The translations under genes were made by a program, and so were the position numbers. DNA of 64,000 nt from UMGS1958 sp045542415 (GTDB taxonomy: Bacteria; Bacillota; Clostridia; UBA1381). The notes under the pieces are model-generated. The model made no database searches, was not told the DNA's origin, and saw only the letters and a list, made by a program, of their open reading frames with translations. The stretch is taken from positions 8,175 through 72,174 of the forward strand of contig JAZQKZ010000078.1 in the NCBI GenBank assembly GCA_045542415.1, given 5' to 3'. This document shows, in pieces, positions 26,961 to 33,831 of this stretch (position 1 is its first letter; each line of letters begins with the position of its first letter).

Positions 26961-28358
26961 TTAATCCATAGATTTAGCCTGGTTGCTAATAAGCCTGTTT
27001 ATTGCATAAGCTACGCCGTCGTTTTCGTTTGAAGCGGTCATAAAATCCGCCGCCTCTGCTGCGTAGTGGTCACCGTTTTCCATTGCGAAACCAAAGCCTG
27101 CTTTTCTGAGCATATCAGCGTCGTTTTCGCTGTCTCCGAATGCGGCTGTTTTTGAGGCGGGGATACCAAGCTTTTCGCCAAGTGCATTGAGTCCATATCC
27201 CTTTGTTGCTTCAAAATGAGTTATATCGATATTTTCAGGACCGCCCCAAACGTATATCAGGCTGTCATAATTCTTAACCATATCCGTCACTTCTTTCTGT
27301 AATTCCTCCGGTATGTCCTGGAAATGGCATGTTATAATTTGCACATCACGCTTGTTTTTGAGTATAAATTCAGGCAAGCTGTCAACGAGAGTTCGCGTGG
27401 TTCTGAAATATTCGGCAATGGCTTTCGGGACGCCTCTTTGCGACAGTGTTTCAAAGGCTTCTCGTTCCATATAGCCTCTGCCGTCTATGTAAGCACCTGT
27501 TATGATGTCTTTTTCAAGAATTTGTGCCACAAGTCGTGCAGAGTCCTCACATGGCATTGAGCGTTCGTATATTCTTTCGCCCGAAGTGGTATAGACATCC
27601 GCACCGTTGGTTGTGATAAGATAGTTTACTCCCGGAAGATTTTTTACATAATAAGGCATTCCCTCGAAGGAGCGTCCTGATGCCGGGACGATTTCGATAC
27701 CACGTTCTGCTGCAAGAGAAAGTGTTTTGATTGTACGTTCCGAAACCGTACCATCAGGAGAGAGCAGTGTGCCGTCAAGGTCAAGACCTATCATTTTCAC
27801 ATCTTTCAGCTCCGAAAGCTGCACCATAAGCTCTGCATACATCCACAGGAACTCGTTTTCCGACTGTTTAAAGGGAAGTGTTTCAAACTGTGGATTTGAA
27901 TACAGCACAGGCTCCTCGTCAAAAAGACGTTCACCCATGTAATGGTAAAATTCGTGATAAAGCAAGGTATCGTCTATTGTTTTTATAAAAGCCTTTTCCG
28001 TCTCATCCGGCAAACCGCCGGCAAGAGTTGTGTATATAGTATCCTGCAAGTTGCTTTCGGCCCTCAGGTAATTCGGCAAGTTTTTTTTCAGTGGTCGGGT
28101 AACATCTGCGATGTAAGCCTCGGAAGCGTCATGCAGCAGGCATAAAAGCACCAGACGTGGGTCGGCCTTTCGGGCTATAGCCTCCTTTGCACAATGCAGC
28201 GAATGCTGTGCAACGGAATAAAATTCTGAAAAATGACCGTTAGCACGAACCATAAGAGAGAGTGCATGAGCTATATCTATTATATCCAGATCCCAGGGAT
28301 CGGGAGTGAGCGGTGTAAAATGTTTTTTGGTATAAGTAGTAATATAATCTGACATCAT
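26961..28358 (-). CDS. Fusion of HD phosphohydrolase (YfbR-like) and Cof-type HAD phosphatase
   Basis: Two hydrolases in one 465-residue cytoplasmic protein. Residues 1 to about 190 form an HD domain: VAQHSLHCAKEA (metal His) and LLCLLHDASEAYIADVTRPLK (HD pair), followed by IDDTLLYHEF, as in YfbR-type 5'-deoxynucleotidases. Residues about 195-460 form a Cof/YcsE-type HAD phosphatase: motif I IGLDLDGTLLS, motif II VPASGRSF, Lys in EATKGYGLNAL and motif IV AFGDSENDADML. A double ATG starts the gene after GGAGG; the second (28355) is equally possible. The pairing suggests serial dephosphorylation of a nucleotide or sugar phosphate, but the substrate is not shown. Confidence 0.88.
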   Translation of the reverse strand: MMSDYITTYTKKHFTPLTPDPWDLDIIDIAHALSLMVRANGHFSEFYSVAQHSLHCAKEAIARKADPRLVLLCLLHDASEAYIADVTRPLKKNLPNYLRAESNLQDTIYTTLAGGLPDETEKAFIKTIDDTLLYHEFYHYMGERLFDEEPVLYSNPQFETLPFKQSENEFLWMYAELMVQLSELKDVKMIGLDLDGTLLSPDGTVSERTIKTLSLAAERGIEIVPASGRSFEGMPYYVKNLPGVNYLITTNGADVYTTSGERIYERSMPCEDSARLVAQILEKDIITGAYIDGRGYMEREAFETLSQRGVPKAIAEYFRTTRTLVDSLPEFILKNKRDVQIITCHFQDIPEELQKEVTDMVKNYDSLIYVWGGPENIDITHFEATKGYGLNALGEKLGIPASKTAAFGDSENDADMLRKAGFGFAMENGDHYAAEAADFMTASNENDGVAYAINRLISNQAKSMD

Positions 28359-28460
28359 AATTCCTCCGATATTTATAATTATATTATATACCAGGCAATG
28401 AAAAAAGTCAATCGGATAAAGACGGGGAGGTAAAAATTGATTTTTTTTTGAAAAAAAGGG

Positions 28461-28489
28461 TTGACAATTAAGATGATATGTGGTAAAAT
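28461..28489 (+). promoter_or_regulatory. Promoter of tRNA-Trp
   Basis: TTGACA (28461-28466), 17-nt spacer, TAAAAT (28484-28489), 20 bases before the tRNA. Confidence 0.85.
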
Positions 28490-28508
28490 AATCGGGTAGT
28501 CAAGTTAT

Positions 28509-28584
28509 AGGGGTGTAGCTCAGTTGGTAGAGCAGCGGTCTCCAAAACCGCGTGCCCAAGGTTCGAGTCCTTGTACCCCTGCCA
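28509..28584 (+). tRNA. tRNA-Trp (anticodon CCA)
   Basis: Acceptor aggggtg (28509-28515) pairs with tacccct (28574-28580), discriminator G, CCA encoded. The anticodon loop ctCCAaa reads UGG; the T-loop is gttcgagtc. This appears to be the left border of the accessory block that follows. Confidence 0.97.
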
Positions 28585-28591
28585 AATGCAA

Positions 28592-28634
28592 AAAGCCCGT
28601 AGGTGTCGCATAAATCGCATACCTATGGGCTTTT
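28592..28634 (+). terminator. Terminator of tRNA-Trp
   Basis: aaagcccgtaggt (28592 onward) pairs with acctatgggcttt, then TTCTTGC. Beyond it, 28675-28725 holds near-direct repeats of AGTTAGTCA of unknown meaning. Confidence 0.8.
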
Positions 28635-28822
28635 TCTTGCTTTTTTGCCTTGCAAAAACAAGCAAGAAAATACATTAAAAAACATAAAAAAGTTAGTCAA
28701 AAGTTAGTCAGAAATTAGTTAGAGGATTATAGCTGTATGAAAAATTAAAAAGTTCCTATGGGGCTGTAGTCAACTCGGTTTTAAAAATCATTTTGCTACA
28801 TCACCAATTTTTTGGAAAAAAT

Positions 28823-29047
28823 TCAACTGCACTTTGAAAGACAACTTATTATGAAAAACAAAATAAGCATCCAAAAAGAGAAATAGCAGCCGGAATTATC
28901 TGAGGAACTGTTTGAATAGCTACTGTGATTGCTGCTATTGTCACTACTATCATCACTGTCTTTGGTGACGTCCTTATAGATCTGATATTCTATAAAGTCA
29001 TCAGCCATATCTTTTTTACCGTCTCTGTTCCAATCGTAAAAAGCCAT
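28823..29047 (-). CDS. Small EF-hand-like protein with C-terminal membrane segment
   Basis: A 74-residue protein. The N-terminus, MAFYDWNRDGKKDMADDF, has the D-x-N-x-D-G spacing of an EF-hand or dockerin-type calcium loop. A Ser/Asn/Asp-rich linker (about 26-52) and a hydrophobic tail, FWMLILFFIISCL, follow. Start chosen at 29047: GGGGAGG lies just before this ATG, and a longer upstream in-frame extension has none. It is probably the last gene of a three-gene minus-strand operon of tiny membrane proteins. The function is unknown. Confidence 0.75.
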   Translation of the reverse strand: MAFYDWNRDGKKDMADDFIEYQIYKDVTKDSDDSSDNSSNHSSYSNSSSDNSGCYFSFWMLILFFIISCLSKCS

Positions 29048-29066
29048 ATGTAATACCTCCCCTATA

Positions 29067-29207
29067 CTATGCTGAGCAAGCCCCGATAACACATATACCT
29101 ACAATAATAAGTACAAGAATGACAAACCGGCTCATAGAATCATCGCCTTTTTGCCATGCATCCACTGATGCGAAAAATAAAATAATAATACCGATAATCA
29201 GCTCCAT
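29067..29207 (-). CDS. Tiny membrane protein (46 residues)
   Basis: Reads MELIIGIIILFFASVDAW, a short polar stretch, then a second hydrophobic segment, FVILVLIIVGICVIG, and ends ACSA. CAGGAGGC stands before the ATG. Twenty bases separate it from the EF-hand-like gene and the strand is the same. It is too short for domain assignment; the two hydrophobic stretches predict a membrane hairpin. Function unknown. Confidence 0.65.
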   Translation of the reverse strand: MELIIGIIILFFASVDAWQKGDDSMSRFVILVLIIVGICVIGACSA

Positions 29208-29271
29208 AATAGAAGCCTCCTGCTTGTCCTTGTGTCAGAAATCATACTCATCCGGATTGAGTCCGGCATAC

Positions 29272-29463
29272 TCATTTTTTATCATAATATCCGTTTACTG
29301 CTCTTCTTCTGCGTTCCTGTACACTGACCCCATTAATCATATCATGAGTTAATTTTGTGTTGTCAATTTTTGAAATATCATAATGATCCAGCTTATGCTC
29401 CAGATTAGCCTTGCTTATAAAATAAATCACTGCAAATACTAAGATTAAGATTAATTCTGCCAT
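29272..29463 (-). CDS. Small membrane protein (63 residues)
   Basis: One N-terminal membrane segment (LILILVFAVIYFIS) and a charged cytoplasmic tail with ERRRRAVNGYYDKK at the end. GGAGGG precedes the ATG and a good minus-strand promoter lies upstream, so this is the first gene of the small-protein operon. The stop lies in a run of six A; a +1 change there would extend the protein by NEYAGLNPDEYDF. Function unknown. Confidence 0.7.
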   Translation of the reverse strand: MAELILILVFAVIYFISKANLEHKLDHYDISKIDNTKLTHDMINGVSVQERRRRAVNGYYDKK

Positions 29464-29521
29464 AATAGATACCCTCCTGCTTTATCTGTATTTTTTGCAC
29501 TGTTGTGCTTGATTTACCTGT

Positions 29522-29550
29522 ATAATACCATGACGTTGGTTTGAAGTCAA
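29522..29550 (-). promoter_or_regulatory. Promoter of the small membrane-protein operon
   Basis: On the minus strand TTGACT (29545-29550), 17-nt spacer and TATTAT (29522-29527), about 60 bases before the first small gene. Confidence 0.75.
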
Positions 29551-29641
29551 TATCTTAAGGAGAAGATTTGCGATAGAAAGAGGTGTTTTGATGTGTACTG
29601 TACGTTATTTGGGACAGTTGTAGGCGTTTTGTGCTGTGTAG

Positions 29642-29758
29642 AAAACATATTACCTCGTAAAGACCGAAGGATTTCCTGTAATTTATATCGGCTCGACAAT
29701 CAGAATCCCTATTGAGGCATTGAACAGATGGCTTAATGACTGCGAGGAGTATTTGTAA
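29642..29758 (+). pseudogene. Remnant of an excisionase-like DNA-binding protein
   Basis: The frame, closed upstream by a TAG and lacking a start, reads KTEGFPVIYIGSTIRIPIEA and then LNRWLNDCEEYL before the stop. This resembles the C-terminal half of MerR-like excisionase-family helix-turn-helix proteins (GFPxIRIGxTIRIPxxxLxxWL). No intact N-terminal half is seen, so it is taken as a decayed fragment of an integrative element. The rest of the 29464-29839 gap holds no other gene. Confidence 0.55.
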
Positions 29759-29839
29759 CAGACGGTTTTTAATATTGACAAACTACATTGAAAAAGGTAA
29801 AATATAGTTAAGAACACGAGCACAGGGAGGTGAACATAT

Positions 29840-31084
29840 ATGTCTTCTTACAGCGAGCTGATTAAAAATTTCGAAAAGGTCCGTGCATATATGCGTGAGT
29901 TTTATGTGTACGGCTTCAAGAGCCGCAGTGATTATGATAAAAAAAGCAGCAGGACTTACGATGATGAAAGACGCCGTATGGAAAGCTGGCTTGGTGAGCA
30001 TATGAGCTTTGTCAGAAACAAAGAAGGTAAGAATGTGTTCATTTCCATTGACAGCCGCGTGCTGTCACACAATCCTTTGTATAAGGCATGGAAAGCGAAA
30101 AGCTTTACCGACGGTGATATTACTCTGCACTTTATACTTTTTGATATTTTAAATACACCGCAAATCTCATTGTCGCTATCGGAGATTATGCAAAAGCTTG
30201 ATGAGTATCTTTGCAATTTCACACAGCCCATGATGTTTGATGAATCAACCGTACGCAAAAAACTCAAGGAGTATATGGCGGAAGGAATTATCATCGGCGA
30301 AAAGCAAGGCAGAAGTCTATACTATCGCCGTGCAGAGATGACGGGTATTCCCGATAATACAGATGCTTTGGACTTCTATTCGGAAATTGCCCCCTGCGGT
30401 GTTATCGGTTCGTTTCTTCTGGATAAGTACCGAAAAAACGACACCCACTTCGGTTTCAAGCATCATTACATAACGGGAGCATTGGACAGTGACGTTCTTG
30501 CCGACTTGTTTGATGCAATTCACAGAAAGTGCAAAATTACGGCAACGAATGTTTCAAGCCGTTCGGAAATATCCAAGGAAATACATATAATTCCGCTGCG
30601 TATCTTCATCAGTGTTCAGAACGGCAGACAGCATCTGCTGGCGTATATGCCTGCAACAAAGCAAATAAAATCCTTCAGGGTGGATTTTCTGTCAAATATA
30701 AAAATCGGCAATGTGTGTGACAGGTTCGATACATACAGAGATATGCTTGATGAGCGGATGCCCTATATGTGGGGAATAACCTGCCGCAAGGAGAGCGTTC
30801 GTGAGTATGTTGAATTTACGGTTCATGTAGGTGAAGGTGAGGAACATATCATCCGCCGCTTGCAGCGTGAAAAACGTATCGGTAAGGTGAATAAGGTCAG
30901 CGAAAACAGCTATCGTTTTTCTGCCGAGGCTTATGATACAAATGAACTGGTTCCGTGGATTCGTACATTTATATGCCGTATTACGGATCTGAACTTTTCA
31001 AACAAAAATGTTGAAAGCAGATTCAGAAATGACATTGAGGCTATGTATGCAATGTACGGGATAAAGGATGGTGAGAGCATATGA
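29840..31084 (+). CDS. WYL-domain transcriptional regulator, first of a pair
   Basis: A 414-residue protein. An N-terminal winged-helix region (about 95-170, with LSLSEIMQKLDEYL and TVRKKLKEYMAEGIII) is followed by a WYL-type ligand domain (about 240-310, ISVQNGRQHLLAYMP and KSFRVDFLSNIKIG) and a C-terminal WCX-like extension. WYL domains sense nucleic acids or nucleotides in several regulators. The next WYL gene overlaps it by 4 bases, and an RNA-repair operon lies just downstream, so the pair is the likely local regulator, comparable in role to RtcR elsewhere. That role is inference. Confidence 0.88.
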   Translation: MSSYSELIKNFEKVRAYMREFYVYGFKSRSDYDKKSSRTYDDERRRMESWLGEHMSFVRNKEGKNVFISIDSRVLSHNPLYKAWKAKSFTDGDITLHFILFDILNTPQISLSLSEIMQKLDEYLCNFTQPMMFDESTVRKKLKEYMAEGIIIGEKQGRSLYYRRAEMTGIPDNTDALDFYSEIAPCGVIGSFLLDKYRKNDTHFGFKHHYITGALDSDVLADLFDAIHRKCKITATNVSSRSEISKEIHIIPLRIFISVQNGRQHLLAYMPATKQIKSFRVDFLSNIKIGNVCDRFDTYRDMLDERMPYMWGITCRKESVREYVEFTVHVGEGEEHIIRRLQREKRIGKVNKVSENSYRFSAEAYDTNELVPWIRTFICRITDLNFSNKNVESRFRNDIEAMYAMYGIKDGESI

Positions 31085-31992
31085 TCTTCAGTGAGCTTTA
31101 TTCGGCTTATTATAATGCGGTTGCGGGGATTCTGTCGGATATTATCCGGGGCAAAACATCCGATAAAGAATTACAGAAAAATGTTGACAAATATGCGTTT
31201 TCAGAAAGTGTTCTCACGATTTTACCGTCACTTAAGAGTGAGAAATGGCAGCTTGTGAAGAGCGATATGACAACACCTGTAAAAAACATACCCTCAATGC
31301 CTCTGACCTTGCTTGAGAAACGGTGGTTAAAAGCGATTTCGCTTGATCCTCGTATCAGACTTTTTGGTGTGGCTTTTGAGGGGCTTGATGATATAGAGCC
31401 GCTGTTTACACAGGAGGATTACGTTGTTTACGACAAATATGGCGATGGCGATCCGTATGATGATGAAGGATATATTGAGCGTTTTAAAACCATTCTTCAG
31501 GCGGTAAAGGCAAAGCAGGCTTTAAAGATTGATATGCTCAATCGTAAGGGGAATATAATTACATTAAATGTCATGCCAATTCGTCTGGAGTATTCGGAGA
31601 AGGACGATAAATTCCGTCTGATAGCCTCGGGACACAGACACACCAATATTATAAATCTTGCACGCATTGTTAATTGTGAGGTCTGCAGTGATAAAGGCTT
31701 TGCGAGTGTGAATGAAAAGCAACCGAACAGAGCGACTGTTACGTTGAAAATATGTAATGAAAGAAATGCGCTTGAACGTGTTATGCTGCATTTTGCGCAC
31801 TTTGAAAAGCGGGCAGAAAAGATAGATGACGATAATTATATCGTACATATTACCTACGACAAAGACGATGAAACTGAGGTGGTTATCCGTATTCTGGGTT
31901 TCGGACCTATGGTTGAGGTTGTGGAGCCGGGACGGTTTCGTGCATTGATAGTTGAACGATTGCGTAAACAGATGAGCTGTGAACTTTTTTAA
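31081..31992 (+). CDS. WYL-domain protein, second of a pair
   Basis: A 303-residue partner of the preceding gene (ATGA overlap). A WYL-like core lies at about 135-210 (ILQAVKAKQALKIDMLNRKG and LEYSEKDDKFRLIASG), followed by a C-terminal WCX-like domain (IRILGFGPMVEVVEPGRFR). No clear helix-turn-helix is seen, so it may act as a heteromer with the first protein. A strong terminator overlaps its last codons, which separates it from the RNA-repair transcript. Confidence 0.85.
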   Translation: MIFSELYSAYYNAVAGILSDIIRGKTSDKELQKNVDKYAFSESVLTILPSLKSEKWQLVKSDMTTPVKNIPSMPLTLLEKRWLKAISLDPRIRLFGVAFEGLDDIEPLFTQEDYVVYDKYGDGDPYDDEGYIERFKTILQAVKAKQALKIDMLNRKGNIITLNVMPIRLEYSEKDDKFRLIASGHRHTNIINLARIVNCEVCSDKGFASVNEKQPNRATVTLKICNERNALERVMLHFAHFEKRAEKIDDDNYIVHITYDKDDETEVVIRILGFGPMVEVVEPGRFRALIVERLRKQMSCELF

Positions 31993-32009
31993 GTTCGCAG
32001 CTTTTTTTC
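31975..32009 (+). terminator. Terminator after the WYL pair
   Basis: A 12-bp stem, agctgtgaactt (31975-31986) with aagttcgcagct (31991-32002), has a TTTT loop and then seven T. Confidence 0.88.
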
Positions 32010-32010
32010 C

Positions 32011-32039
32011 GTGAAAAAATTTCCAATGTGCGGTATTAT
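32011..32039 (+). promoter_or_regulatory. Promoter of the structured leader RNA and RNA-repair operon
   Basis: GTGAAA (32011-32016), 17-nt spacer, TATTAT (32034-32039). Transcription would begin near 32046, only a few bases before the first RNA module. Confidence 0.6.
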
Positions 32040-32049
32040 GTAATTACAG

Positions 32050-32316
32050 AAAGCACATACAGCAAACTTTTTTGAATACATCCTTAAATTAGTTCAGAGG
32101 TAGAAGTGCTTTGTAAAGACGCTTACAGCAATCGTTTCTATTGCGTTAGTCGCTATATCTTGGATAGTTCTTGCACTATAGGCAGGATGGGCAGGGTTCG
32201 AATCCCTGTATGCAGTATAAAGGCGTCTTGGCTTGTAAAAGGCACCAACAGCAATCTTACATTTGACGGATTAGCAGGAGGACTAAAACTCCTCTCGCTG
32301 CGGTTAAAGGTGCCTT
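32050..32316 (+). ncRNA. Candidate tRNA-like / Y-RNA-like leader made of three tandem modules
   Basis: Three consecutive closed units are seen, each with a 7-8 bp outer stem: aaagcac (32050) with gtgcttt (32106), aagacgc (32116) with gcgtctt (32223), and aaggcacc (32239) with ggtgcctt (32309). Just inside each 5' strand is the shared sequence (A/T)ACAGCAA(A/T)C. In modules two and three this opens a hairpin (gcaat/attgc; gcaatc/gatt-agc). Module one ends with ttcAGAGGTAgaa, like a tRNA D-arm. Module two holds caggg-TTCGAAT-ccctg, a perfect tRNA T-arm. Module three holds an aggag/ctcct hairpin. It lies directly before a Ro60-like gene; bacterial Y RNAs bind Ro60 and YrlA-type ones mimic tRNA. 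Identity as a Y RNA is inference. Confidence 0.6.
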
Positions 32317-32352
32317 GTATGATGTTGATACTAAATTTCAGGAGGGATTACA

Positions 32353-33810
32353 ATGTTAGATTTTCTTAAAAATGAAGCAAATAAGGCATACACAGAAAAC
32401 GGAGCCGTATCTTATGCAACAACCAATTCAGACTGCCTCGACCTGTTCGCAACCATTGGCGGTTTACGCAGGGAATCGGAGGGTGAAATAATAACAAGAT
32501 TTATGCGAGCATTCTCGGAAAATCGTGATCTCGCAATGAAATTGTTATTTTTTGCGCGTGATGTGCGTGGCGGCTTGGGAGAGAGACGTGTATTCCGCGT
32601 AATTTTAAAGTGGCTTTGCAATAACGAAAGTAAGTCAGTTATAAAAAACATTGAGTACATATCAGAGTACGGTCGCTATGACGATTTGCTCGTCTTGTTT
32701 GGCACACCCTGTGAAAAGGCGGCTCTTGAATTTATTGAGAACAGATTATCAGGGGATATTGACAGTATGAGGGAAAATGAAGAGGTTTCACTGCTTGCAA
32801 AATGGTTACCATCCGTAAATGCTTCGAATAAGGAAACGGTAAGACTTGCAAAGCGAATTATAAGACACCTTGGCATTACTGATGCAGAGTATCGGAGAAT
32901 CCTTACAAAGCTTCGTGCATACATACGCATTATTGAAAATAATCTTCGTGAGAGAGACTATACATTTGATTATTCAAAGCAGCCGTCCAAGGCTATGCTA
33001 AAATACCGCAAGGCGTTTATCCGTAACGATAACGAGCGTTATGAAGAATATATCAGCACTGTAAGAAGTGGCAAGGCACATATGAATACGGGAACGCTTG
33101 CTCCGTATGAAATTGTAACGCCGTTTTTCAATACCAATGTGGGTGATGAGGAACGCAAAAGCATTGATGCAACATGGAATGCACTTGAGGATTTCACGGA
33201 CGGTAAAAATGCACTTGTTGTAATAGACGGTTCTGGTTCTATGTATGGTGGTTCAAAGCCAATCCCTGCAACTGTCGCACTCTCGCTCGGCATTTATTTT
33301 GCAGAGAAAAATACAGGAGCATTTCATAATCATTTCATTACATTTTCGGAGAATCCGCAATTGGTTGAAATAAAGGGTGAGGACATATTGGAAAAGCTTC
33401 GTTATTGTAACAGCTATAATGAGGTTGCAAATACCAATATTCAAAAGGTATTTGAGCTGGTGCTTAACGCTGCGTTGAGGAATAATGCAACGCAGGAGGA
33501 AATGCCGCAGACTCTGTATATTATTTCTGATATGGAGTTTGATTACTGTACCAGTGATTCAAGCATAACAAATTTTGAATATGCAAAAAAGTTGTTTGAA
33601 AGCAACGGCTACACATTGCCTGAATTAGTGTTCTGGAATGTTGCATCCAGGAATTGTCAGCAACCTGTCACAAAGAATGAGCAGGGTGTTGCACTTGTCA
33701 GCGGATGCACACCGAGAATTTTCTCAATGCTCACTTCGGGTAATCTGTCGCCGGAAAAGTATATGCTACAAATTTTAGGAAATGAACGATATGCAAAAAT
33801 AGCGGCATAG
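32353..33810 (+). CDS. Ro60-like protein (TROVE/DUF2828-like helical domain plus vWA)
   Basis: A 485-residue cytoplasmic protein. The N-terminal helical-repeat region includes AMKLLFFARDVRGGLGERR and ends near residue 270. The C-terminal von Willebrand A-like domain carries a full MIDAS-type motif in ALVVIDGSGSMYGG and later TLYIISDMEFDYC. This is the architecture of Ro60/TROVE and DUF2828 proteins; Ro60 binds Y RNAs and misfolded RNAs through the helical ring. It is followed by rtcB after 21 bases and by an RlaP-like gene, and preceded by a tRNA-like leader, all consistent with a bacterial Ro/RtcB RNA-repair unit. Whether TROVE or DUF2828 is the better family name needs a profile search. Confidence 0.85.
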   Translation: MLDFLKNEANKAYTENGAVSYATTNSDCLDLFATIGGLRRESEGEIITRFMRAFSENRDLAMKLLFFARDVRGGLGERRVFRVILKWLCNNESKSVIKNIEYISEYGRYDDLLVLFGTPCEKAALEFIENRLSGDIDSMRENEEVSLLAKWLPSVNASNKETVRLAKRIIRHLGITDAEYRRILTKLRAYIRIIENNLRERDYTFDYSKQPSKAMLKYRKAFIRNDNERYEEYISTVRSGKAHMNTGTLAPYEIVTPFFNTNVGDEERKSIDATWNALEDFTDGKNALVVIDGSGSMYGGSKPIPATVALSLGIYFAEKNTGAFHNHFITFSENPQLVEIKGEDILEKLRYCNSYNEVANTNIQKVFELVLNAALRNNATQEEMPQTLYIISDMEFDYCTSDSSITNFEYAKKLFESNGYTLPELVFWNVASRNCQQPVTKNEQGVALVSGCTPRIFSMLTSGNLSPEKYMLQILGNERYAKIAA

Positions 33811-33831
33811 AATTTGAGAAAGGAAATAACA

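Noticed and set aside
32080..32215. A functional tRNA in the RNA-repair leader
   Set aside because: D-arm and T-arm look right, but they are about 100 bases apart, no acceptor stem pairs, and no proper anticodon arm is present.
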